A stretch of DNA of 17,119 nucleotides, from positions 1-17,119 of the forward strand of contig JACRCS010000520.1 of assembly GCA_016218905.1 (NCBI GenBank), in the 5' to 3' direction. This stretch comes from Deltaproteobacteria bacterium. Lineage in GTDB: Bacteria > Desulfobacterota_C > Deferrisomatia > Deferrisomatales > JACRMM01. The notes beneath the pieces are model-generated. The model was not told the origin of the DNA. It worked only from the letters and a program-made list of their open reading frames with translations, and ran no database searches. Positions 7,120 through 13,389 of this stretch are shown here, piece after piece. Position numbers and translations under genes: made by a program. The stretch's first letter is position 1; each line of letters starts with the position of its first letter.

Positions 7120-8385
7120 ATGACGACGGAAGCGGTCCAGTACTCGAAGTTCCGGTGGTTCGCGCTGGCGGTGATGGTCGTCGTCATCGCGTCGACCTCG
7201 TACACGATGCTCTCCCCCGTCACCTTCATCGGGGAGATCGTCCGGACCCTGGGGGTGACGCCCGGGGAGGCCACCGCGATCACCATGTTCACGTTCAACA
7301 TGGTGATGGCGGTCTTCGCGATCCTCGGGGGGATCTTCGTCGACCGGGTGGGCGTCGAGGTCTCGTGGATCTCCGGGCTGCTCGTGATCCTGGCGGGCTC
7401 GCTCCTCATGCCCTTCATCGGCAGCACGCCGGCGGGCCTGATCGTCGTCCGCTGCCTCCACGCCATCGGCACCGGGCCCATCATGGCGAGCCCGGCCACG
7501 TTCGCGGCCCAGCGCTTCAAGTACACGGAGCGGCCCTACGCGGTGGCCTTCGTGGGGTTTGCGGTGTGCGGCGGGATCTCGCTCAGCCTGATGGCGGTCC
7601 CCCGCGTGTTCGCGGCGACCGGGAGCTGGCAGAAGGCGATCACGTCGACCTCGGTCGTGCTGATCGTCGCCCTCGTCTCCACGGTCGTGATGCTCCTCGG
7701 GCCCAAGCCCCACTCGCCGGCCGACTCGGCCCCCACGAGCCAGAGCGTCCTCTCCCCGGAGTTCAAGCGGGCGGTCTTTTCTCTGACCATGGTCATCCTC
7801 GGGCTCATGGCCTTCATCGACTCTTGGTGCCAGCAGGCGTACAACAACATGGCGCCGGGATTCTACGCCCAGAACCCGCCGCTCGGCCTGGGCTTCGGCC
7901 CCGTGGGCGCGGGGGCGAAGCTCGTGTGGGCCTCCTACGCCATGATGCTCGGAACGCTCGCCGCGCCGTTCCTCACGGACAAGGTCTTCAACCGCAACCC
8001 CAAGCCCACGATCTTCGTGGGGCTCCTCGTCGCGGCGCTCCTCGTGACGACGGTCCGGCGCCTCACGCCGGACGACGGCCTGCTGCTGATCCTCGTCCCC
8101 TCGGGGATCCTCTTCTTCTCCTCCTTCGTCAACCCGACCGTCTTCGGCTACATCTCCACCCACTACCCGAGCACGATCGCCGGCAAGCTGGGGGGCCTCG
8201 TGACGGGGGTGAGCGTCTACGGCGCGGCCGTCGGCCTCGCGATCAGCTCTTCCCTCCTGCACTCGACGGGGTTCTACTGGGCCTCGATGTACACGCTCGC
8301 CGCGGTTACCTTCGCCGGCGCCGTCGTCTGCCTCTTCCTCCGGCCGCCGGAGGGCTCCGTCTCTCCCAGGGAGTCCGCGGGATGA
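7120..8385 (+). CDS. Major facilitator superfamily (MFS) transporter
   Basis: This 421-residue integral membrane protein has about twelve hydrophobic helices, in two bundles of six. A polar central loop lies at about 201-220. GGIFVDRVGVE, between helices 2 and 3, is a degenerate MFS motif A. The size and layout match secondary transporters for organic acids and drugs, driven by protons. The frame is open upstream of ATG 7120, but that ATG has GGAG six bases before it and follows the preceding stop by 28 nt, so it is the natural start. Its TGA overlaps the ATG of the next OYE gene (ATGA), which implies translational coupling. Sitting between two OYE-type reductases, it most likely imports their substrate, as BaiG does for bile acids in the bai operon. 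The transported compound is not known. Confidence 0.92.
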   Translation: MTTEAVQYSKFRWFALAVMVVVIASTSYTMLSPVTFIGEIVRTLGVTPGEATAITMFTFNMVMAVFAILGGIFVDRVGVEVSWISGLLVILAGSLLMPFIGSTPAGLIVVRCLHAIGTGPIMASPATFAAQRFKYTERPYAVAFVGFAVCGGISLSLMAVPRVFAATGSWQKAITSTSVVLIVALVSTVVMLLGPKPHSPADSAPTSQSVLSPEFKRAVFSLTMVILGLMAFIDSWCQQAYNNMAPGFYAQNPPLGLGFGPVGAGAKLVWASYAMMLGTLAAPFLTDKVFNRNPKPTIFVGLLVAALLVTTVRRLTPDDGLLLILVPSGILFFSSFVNPTVFGYISTHYPSTIAGKLGGLVTGVSVYGAAVGLAISSSLLHSTGFYWASMYTLAAVTFAGAVVCLFLRPPEGSVSPRESAG

Positions 8386-10337
8386 GCTACCCCCACGTCT
8401 TCAGCCCCTACCGGCTCCGCAACCTCGTCTTCAAGAACCGGATCTTCGCCGCGCCGGTGACGGCGAACCGGATCGCCCTCGGGGGAGCGCCCACGGCGGA
8501 AGGCATCGACGCCTACGAGACGCGGGCGCGGGGCGGCTTCGCCCAGGTGACGGTGACGGAGACCTTCGTCGACTTTGAGCTCGCGGCCCGGCACGGCCAC
8601 GGCCTCGACCTCGTCTCGCCCCGCCTCTCGACCCACCACCTGGAGTCGATCGCGATCCTCGCGGAGGCGATCAAGGCCCACGGCGCCGTCGCCTCGATCC
8701 AGTTCAACCACGCGGGCAACGTCAACCACCCCGACGCCCTCGGGGGCCGAAGCCCCATCGGCCCGTGCCGGCTGGTCCGGCCCGACGGCGTCGTCGTGGA
8801 CGAGATGGACGAGGCGATGATCGACCGCGTGGCCGGCCACTTCGCCAACGCCTGCGGGGCGGCCAAGGCCCTCGGCTTCGACATGGCGATGCTCCACGGC
8901 GCCCACGGCTGGCTCCTCGCCCAGTTCGCGTCGCCCCTCTCCAACCGGCGCACCGACCGGTGGGGCGGCAGCCTGGAGAACCGCGCCCGCTTCGCCCGGC
9001 TCGTCCTCGAGAAGGTCCGGGCCGAGGTCGGCGAGGACTTCGTCCTCGAGTACCGGGTCTCCGGCGACGAGCGGGTGGAGGGAGGGATGCACCTCGAGGA
9101 GACGGTGGAGTTCTGCCGGCTCATCGAGGACCGGGTGGACCTGATCCACGTCACCTCCGGCGTGTACTACAACCACGTCGAGTCGAAGGCCTTCTCCTCG
9201 ATGTTCGATCCCCACGGCTGCAACGTCGACCTGGCCGCGGCCATCAAGGCGGCCGTGAAGGTGCCGGTGGTGGCGGTGGGCGGCTTCACCGACCCGGCGC
9301 TCGCCGAGCAGGTGCTCGCGGAGGGGAAGTGCGACTTCGTCGCCCTCGGGCGCCAGGTGCTGGCCGACCCGGACTGGGTCAGGAAGGCGCTCACCGGGAG
9401 GGCCGACGAGATCGCGCCGTGCCTCCGGTGCAGCTGCTTCAACCCGCTCGCCTCGAGCACGGCCGCGCGGCCCGTGCCCAAGCTCTGGACGTGCACGGTC
9501 AACCCCCGGTCGAACCGCGAGCTGCGCCTGCGCCAGGCCCCGCGGCCCGCGGCCTCCCGGAAGGTGCTCGTGGTCGGGGGCGGCGTCTCCGGCATGTACG
9601 CGGCCCTCACGGCGGCGGAGCGGGGCCACCGGGTCACCCTGGCCGAGAAGGAGGGCGTCCTCGGGGGTATCCTCTGGATGACGGAGGTCGACAGCCACAA
9701 GGCCGATCTCAAGAGGTTCAAGGACTCGCTGATCACGCGGCTCGGCCGGCTCGGGGTGAGGGTGGAGCTCGAGACCGAGGTGACCGCCGACTCCATCCGG
9801 CTCCAGGAGCCCGACGCGGTCATCTGCGCGGTGGGCTCGGAGCTGATCGTGCCGCCCATTCCCGGGATCGAAAAGGCGCGTCCGGTCTGGGACGCGTACC
9901 GGGACTTCGACGGCCTCGGGCGGAGGATCGTGATGATCGGCGGGGGGCTCATCGGGAGCGAGACCGGCTTCTGGCTCGCCGAGAACGGAAAGACCGTCCA
10001 CCTGGTGGAGCTGCTCGACGACGTCGCCAAGGAGGGCAACGACAGCCACCGGCGCGCCCTCCTGCCGCGCATGCGGAACTGGCTCACCTGGGACGTGGAG
10101 ACGACCTGCGTTGAGGTGCGGGGCGACGGCGTCCGGGTCGCCGACAAGGCCGGGAGAGAACGGTTCATCGAGGCCGACACGGTGGTCTACGCGACCGGCC
10201 TCAGGTCGAAGACCCCCGTCGTCGAGTCCCTGCGCGGCTCCGCCCCCTGGTTCGTCGCCACGGGGGACTGCGTCAGGCCCCGGAAGGTGGAGCAGGCGGT
10301 CTACGAGGGCTTCATGGCCGCCATGGACATCCTGTAG
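8382..10337 (+). CDS. OYE/2,4-dienoyl-CoA reductase-type FMN-[4Fe-4S]-FAD oxidoreductase 2 (BaiCD/BaiH-like architecture)
   Basis: This 651-residue enzyme is a paralogue of the oxidoreductase at 5010-7091 and has the same FMN barrel, Fe-S and FAD/NAD(P) layout, but the two sequences are clearly diverged. The FMN barrel is closer to the OYE consensus: QFNHAGN, HGAHGWLLAQF (172-182) and NRRTDRWGGSLENR are all present. Trp177 stands where the family has a catalytic Tyr (GAHGYL). The cysteines are Cys347, Cys350, Cys352 and Cys371 (C-x2-C-x1-C-x18-C), a spacing unlike FadH or trimethylamine dehydrogenase. GGGVSG (399-404) and GGGLIG (520-525) bind FAD and NAD(P)H. The start overlaps the MFS stop (ATGA), with AGGGAG eight bases upstream. 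It should reduce or oxidise an activated C=C bond. Two such enzymes around a transporter suggest two distinct positions or stereochemistries on one ring substrate. Confidence 0.94.
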   Translation: MSYPHVFSPYRLRNLVFKNRIFAAPVTANRIALGGAPTAEGIDAYETRARGGFAQVTVTETFVDFELAARHGHGLDLVSPRLSTHHLESIAILAEAIKAHGAVASIQFNHAGNVNHPDALGGRSPIGPCRLVRPDGVVVDEMDEAMIDRVAGHFANACGAAKALGFDMAMLHGAHGWLLAQFASPLSNRRTDRWGGSLENRARFARLVLEKVRAEVGEDFVLEYRVSGDERVEGGMHLEETVEFCRLIEDRVDLIHVTSGVYYNHVESKAFSSMFDPHGCNVDLAAAIKAAVKVPVVAVGGFTDPALAEQVLAEGKCDFVALGRQVLADPDWVRKALTGRADEIAPCLRCSCFNPLASSTAARPVPKLWTCTVNPRSNRELRLRQAPRPAASRKVLVVGGGVSGMYAALTAAERGHRVTLAEKEGVLGGILWMTEVDSHKADLKRFKDSLITRLGRLGVRVELETEVTADSIRLQEPDAVICAVGSELIVPPIPGIEKARPVWDAYRDFDGLGRRIVMIGGGLIGSETGFWLAENGKTVHLVELLDDVAKEGNDSHRRALLPRMRNWLTWDVETTCVEVRGDGVRVADKAGRERFIEADTVVYATGLRSKTPVVESLRGSAPWFVATGDCVRPRKVEQAVYEGFMAAMDIL

Positions 10338-10340
10338 GCG

Positions 10341-10375
10341 GGAGTCCGAAGAGTCTGACCTGACCGGTCCGAGTG
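10341..10375. repeat. GTCCGA/GTCTGAC spacer repeat
   Basis: The 60-nt spacer before the SnoaL-like gene has AGTCCGA, AGTCTGACCTGACC and GGTCCGAG words related to the arrays at 2697-2750 and 4974-5003. It is the most degenerate of the three. Confidence 0.5.
10362..10369. promoter_or_regulatory. GACCGGTC palindrome upstream of the SnoaL-like gene
   Basis: The same 8-bp palindrome as at 4966, 12462 and 12530 lies 28 bp before ATG 10398. It could be an operator for a second internal promoter, but no convincing -10/-35 pair is visible here. Confidence 0.35.
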
Positions 10376-10385
10376 AAGAAGATTC

Positions 10386-10391
10386 AGGAGG
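10386..10391 (+). promoter_or_regulatory. Consensus Shine-Dalgarno of the SnoaL-like gene
   Basis: AGGAGG is followed by six bases and ATG 10398. It is the strongest ribosome binding site in the operon, which suggests that this small protein is made in excess over its neighbours. Confidence 0.75.
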
Positions 10392-10397
10392 AAAGGC

Positions 10398-10904
10398 ATG
10401 ACCCTAGAAGAACTCACGACCCGATTGAAGGCCACCGAGGATGCGCTGGCTGCGCTGCAGAAGAGGGTCCGGGTCACCGAGGACATCCAGGAGATCCAGC
10501 AGCTCCAGTGCCGCTACGTCGACGCCCTCATGGCCACGGACTGGGACACGACGACGGACTGCTTCGCCTCGAACGGCAAGATCGACGTCTATCTCCACGA
10601 CCCGGTGGAAGGCAAGCGGGCCGTCGAGAAGTTCTTCAAGGAGGAGCTCTCGAAGACGCACGCGGGGAAGGAGGGAGACATCGTCATCCACCCCATCATC
10701 ACGGTGGACGGCGACACGGCGAAGGGGAGCTGGCTCCTCTACATGATGTACTTCTACCCGCGCACCGGCCAGTCGCTCTTCTGGGTGCAGGGATACTACG
10801 ACATGGATTACGTCCGGGAAGACGGCCGCTGGAAGATCGCGGTGATGCGCTGGAGCGAACGGCTCGGCCTCCCCGGCGGCGGGCCCCCCACCGGCCTCTT
10901 CTGA
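10398..10904 (+). CDS. SnoaL/NTF2-fold small protein (BaiE/scytalone-dehydratase-like)
   Basis: This 168-residue protein has the SnoaL-like (NTF2, alpha+beta cone) pattern: an N-terminal helix with LQCRYVDALMATDWD (36-50), then DCF, a short strand region, an HPIITVDGDTAKGSW block (98-112) and a final WVQGYYDMDYVREDGRWKI strand pair. Members are cofactor-free dehydratases, isomerases, cyclases or dioxygenase small subunits. BaiE, the bile acid 7-alpha-dehydratase, has about the same length and begins with similar MTLEE residues. In an alignment from memory, Tyr40 matches the BaiE active-site Tyr and His98 its His, but the position of its catalytic Asp is Met45. The first 35 residues look like a coiled-coil extension. 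The stop is 11 nt before the next gene. A dehydratase or hydratase/isomerase role on the OYE substrate is inferred; a non-enzymatic binding role remains possible. Confidence 0.85.
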   Translation: MTLEELTTRLKATEDALAALQKRVRVTEDIQEIQQLQCRYVDALMATDWDTTTDCFASNGKIDVYLHDPVEGKRAVEKFFKEELSKTHAGKEGDIVIHPIITVDGDTAKGSWLLYMMYFYPRTGQSLFWVQGYYDMDYVREDGRWKIAVMRWSERLGLPGGGPPTGLF

Positions 10905-10915
10905 AGGAGTCGACC

Positions 10916-12361
10916 ATGAGGAAGCTGGAAGCCGACGTCGTCGTCGTAGCGGCCGGGGCCGCCGGCCTGGCCGCGGCCATCGCCGCCGCGGAGAGCGGGG
11001 CCCGGGTGATCGCCTTCGAAAAGACGGCCAAGACCGGCGGTACCGGCAGCCTGGGGATGGGCCTCTTCGGGGTGGAGAGCCGGCTGCAGCGCCTGCGGCA
11101 GATGGGCCCCACCAAGGACGAGGCCTTCCGGATCTTCATGGACTACACCCACTGGCGGGTGGACGCCCGGCTGGTCCGGGCCTACCTCGACAAGGCGGCG
11201 ACGACCATCGGCTGGCTCGAGGAGATGGGGGTCGAGTTCCTCGACCCCTGCGCCTACTTCCCCGGCGGTTGGCCCACGTGGCACATCGTGAAGCCCGGGG
11301 GAGAGGCCTGCGCGAAGCACATGTACCGGATCATGACGGAGCGGGCGAAGGCGCTGGGGGTGGAGATCCTCCTCCGGACGCCGGTTCGCAGGCTCCTGAA
11401 GGAGGGAAACCGGGTCCGCGGGGTCTTCGCCGAGGCCGGGCGCTCCCGCGAGCCCGTGGAGGCGGCGGCCGGAGCCGTCGTCGTCGCGACCGGCGGCTTC
11501 GGCGGAAGTCCCGCGCTGATCAAGGAGTACACCGGGTACGAGTGGGGCCGCGACCTGCACTCGTTCCGGATTCCCGCCCTCGTGGGCGACGGGATCCGGA
11601 TGGCGCGGGAAGCGGGCGCGGCGCCGAGCGAGATGTCGATGGAGCTGATCTACATCATGCCGGGCAACCTGAAGCACGAGCTCGCCGAGGTGTTTCGCCA
11701 GCCGCACCTCCTCGTCAACCTCCAAGGCGAGCGCTTCCTGAACGAGGAGATCATCGGGAGCTCGTCCTTCGTGGGGAACGCCATTTCCCGACAGAAGGAC
11801 CGATCGGCCTTCCTCATCTTCGACGAGACCACGAAGCGCCACATGGAGACGGTCGGTTTCGACTCCTACCACGTCGTCTTCCCCTTCACGAAAGTCAGCG
11901 ACCTCGACGGACTGATCGACGAGGCGATCGGGGAGGGCTACGAGGACCTGTACGTGGCGGACTCGCTGGAGGAGCTGGCGGCGAAGACGGGGGTCGATCC
12001 GGTGGGACTGAAGAGAAACGTCGAGGAGTACAACCGCTCCTGCGAGCGGGGGTTCGATCCCCTCTTCAACAAGAGCCACCGCCTCCTGCGACCGGTGAAG
12101 GCCCCGAGATTCTACGCGGGCAGGCTCGTGCCCGGCGCGTACGGGAGCCTCGGCGGCATCAAGATCAACGACCGGACCGAGGTCCTGGACGAGCGCTGGA
12201 ACCGGATCCCCGGCCTCTACGCGGCCGGGACCGACGCCTGCTCCATCTACGGCGACACCTACGTCTTCGTCCTCCCGGGGAACACGATGGGCTTCGCCGT
12301 GAACAGTGGGCGGATCGCCGGGGAGAACGCTGCCGCGTACGCACGCGCCGCGGGCACCTGA
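10916..12361 (+). CDS. FAD-binding KstD/fumarate-reductase-type flavoprotein (BaiJ/BaiP-like)
   Basis: This 481-residue protein belongs to the FAD_binding_2 family (fumarate reductase flavoprotein, 3-ketosteroid dehydrogenase, urocanate reductase). The N-terminal nucleotide loop reads AAGAAG at 12-17, where GxGxxG is expected, so the first Gly is Ala. KTGGTGSLGMG follows as the second FAD contact. ATGGFGG closes the FAD domain's first part, LLVNLQGERFLNEE is the capping-domain signature, and GLYAAGTDACSIYGDTY with GNTMGFAVNSGRIAGENAA is the C-terminal FAD-binding block. It has no haem or signal peptide, so it is a cytoplasmic soluble enzyme. It should insert or remove a C=C bond next to a carbonyl. 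ATG 10916 has AAGGAG at 10904-10909, overlapping the previous stop. It is the last gene of the operon. BaiJ/BaiP of bile-acid metabolism belong to the same family. Confidence 0.92.
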   Translation: MRKLEADVVVVAAGAAGLAAAIAAAESGARVIAFEKTAKTGGTGSLGMGLFGVESRLQRLRQMGPTKDEAFRIFMDYTHWRVDARLVRAYLDKAATTIGWLEEMGVEFLDPCAYFPGGWPTWHIVKPGGEACAKHMYRIMTERAKALGVEILLRTPVRRLLKEGNRVRGVFAEAGRSREPVEAAAGAVVVATGGFGGSPALIKEYTGYEWGRDLHSFRIPALVGDGIRMAREAGAAPSEMSMELIYIMPGNLKHELAEVFRQPHLLVNLQGERFLNEEIIGSSSFVGNAISRQKDRSAFLIFDETTKRHMETVGFDSYHVVFPFTKVSDLDGLIDEAIGEGYEDLYVADSLEELAAKTGVDPVGLKRNVEEYNRSCERGFDPLFNKSHRLLRPVKAPRFYAGRLVPGAYGSLGGIKINDRTEVLDERWNRIPGLYAAGTDACSIYGDTYVFVLPGNTMGFAVNSGRIAGENAAAYARAAGT

Positions 12362-12365
12362 CCCC

Positions 12366-12394
12366 CTTCGGGCGGGACCACCGGCCCGCTGAAG
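12366..12394 (+). terminator. Possible hairpin at the operon end
   Basis: CTTC (12366-12369) and GCGGG (12372-12376) can pair with CCCGC (12385-12389) and GAAG (12391-12394), with a small internal loop and an 8-nt apical loop, just after the flavoprotein stop. No T-run follows, so termination strength is doubtful. Confidence 0.35.
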
Positions 12395-12430
12395 CTCTGA
12401 GCACGAGAATCAGGGGTGTCGGTGCAGGTC

Positions 12431-12459
12431 TTGACAGGAGAGGGCCGGCCTGTCATAAA
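12431..12459 (+). promoter_or_regulatory. Sigma70-type promoter upstream of the Fe-S protein gene
   Basis: A perfect -35 box TTGACA (12431-12436) is followed by exactly 17 bp and the -10 box CATAAA (12454-12459), which matches four of six consensus bases. The predicted transcript would start near 12466 and run through a leader of about 130 nt to ATG 12595. A palindrome overlaps the -10 box and start point. Confidence 0.7.
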
Positions 12460-12474
12460 CAGACCGGTCGGTTT
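12457..12474. promoter_or_regulatory. TetR-type operator overlapping the promoter
   Basis: AAAC-A-GACCGGTC-G-GTTT is an 18-bp dyad with only one mismatched pair. It covers the end of the -10 box and the likely transcription start. Its size, symmetry and position are typical of a TetR/AcrR-family repressor site. No TetR gene lies in this window. Confidence 0.6.
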
Positions 12475-12528
12475 GGGCGCGCTGGGCGTCGGGTCTCTCC
12501 GAAAGTTGATGGAGGGGCACAAATATAC

Positions 12529-12538
12529 CGACCGGTCG
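12529..12538. promoter_or_regulatory. Second GACCGGTC-centred operator
   Basis: CGACCGGTCG is a perfect 10-bp palindrome with the same core as the operator at 12457-12474. The centres are 68 bp apart. It sits in an AT-richer pocket (AAATATAC, GCATTATC) in the leader of the Fe-S protein gene. Confidence 0.55.
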
Positions 12539-12594
12539 CATTATCATCGCCGCGCCGCCGGGCGCTCTCCCGGCCATGACCCTCGGAGGCACCC

Positions 12595-13389
12595 ATGGAC
12601 GAGCAGAAGAACGGGATTCGAGCCTACGCGCTGGACGCCGGGGCGGACGACGTGGGGTTCGTCGCGGCCGCCGACTACCGGAGCGCCCGCTCGCCTGCGC
12701 TCTCGGCGGTCTTTCCCGGGACCGAGTCGCTGGTCGTCCTCGCCGTTCGGGGGCGGGCGGGGTGCGAGAGCCCGAGCCCTCAGCTCGCCATGAACGGAAG
12801 GCTCGACCTCATGGAGTTCTCCCGGTCGGTCAACTACAAGGTCGGTCGCTTCCTGGAGCGCGAACTGGGGGCGAGGGCCTCGACTGTCCCGCTCTCCTAC
12901 CCGCTCGACATGGGCGGGACGGGGAAGGGGACGCTGGGAGACGTCTCGCTCCGTCACGCCGCCGTTGGAGCGGGTCTCGGGGCCTTCGGGCAGCACAACC
13001 TCGTCGTGCACCCGCGCTTCGGGAGCCGCGTCCTCTTCACCGCGGTCCTGACGGACCTGGTGCTCCCTTCCGACTCCGTCCTGACGGAAAACCCCTGCAC
13101 CGCGTGCGGCGCCTGCCTGGCCGCGTGCCCCGCCCGAGCCTTGGAGGAGGGAAAGACCGACGTGATGAAGTGCCTCGGGAGCTCACAGCCCTACGGCCTC
13201 GGCGCGAGCGTCCGCTTCTGGACGGAGTTCGGCGCCGGCGGACGGGAGGAACGCAAGCGGATGCTCCGGGATCCCGACTACTGGCGCCTGTACCAGGCCG
13301 GCTTTATCGGGTTCCAGTACTTCTGCTTCCGGTGCCTGGAGAGCTGCCCCGTGGGGCAGAGGCAGGGCGTCGGCCGTCCCGGTCAGTGA
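12595..13389 (+). CDS. Epoxyqueuosine reductase-like double [4Fe-4S] protein (short form)
   Basis: This 264-residue cytosolic protein resembles the QueG/reductive-dehalogenase-like group. Residues AAVGAGLGAFGQHNLVVHP and the FGS that follows match the QueG core motif around GxGxxGxxxLL..P.fGS. A ferredoxin-like pair follows: Cys168, Cys171, Cys174 and Cys178 (C-x2-C-x2-C-x3-CP), then Cys193, Cys244, Cys247 and Cys251, enough for two [4Fe-4S] clusters. True QueG is about 350-380 residues with more sequence after the clusters; this protein ends 13 residues after the last cysteine, so it is a short relative. Its function is unlikely to be tRNA queuosine synthesis without further evidence; electron transfer or a cobalamin-linked reduction is possible. 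ATG 12595 has GGAGG five bases upstream. It has its own promoter with palindromic operators. Its 3' end overlaps the convergent DAHP synthase gene by 7 bp. Confidence 0.88.
   Translation: MDEQKNGIRAYALDAGADDVGFVAAADYRSARSPALSAVFPGTESLVVLAVRGRAGCESPSPQLAMNGRLDLMEFSRSVNYKVGRFLERELGARASTVPLSYPLDMGGTGKGTLGDVSLRHAAVGAGLGAFGQHNLVVHPRFGSRVLFTAVLTDLVLPSDSVLTENPCTACGACLAACPARALEEGKTDVMKCLGSSQPYGLGASVRFWTEFGAGGREERKRMLRDPDYWRLYQAGFIGFQYFCFRCLESCPVGQRQGVGRPGQ

Noticed and set aside
7155..10337. A single 1060-residue open frame that would join sequence from the MFS region to the second OYE protein
   Set aside because: The part before 8382 is only the off-frame shadow of the MFS gene: Arg/Gly/Pro-rich and without hydrophobic helices. 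The true OYE gene starts at ATG 8382, overlapping the MFS stop, with its own ribosome binding site.
12457..12474. Assigning the palindrome to a specific named regulator (for example NemR or CymR, whose sites share parts of the core)
   Set aside because: Only a few core bases match, the regulator gene is not in the window, and many TetR-family sites share such cores.
12506..12544. Possible second promoter (TTGATG with TATACC or CATTAT)
   Set aside because: The spacers would be 12 or 27 bp, far from 16-18 bp. The upstream TTGACA-N17-CATAAA is much better.
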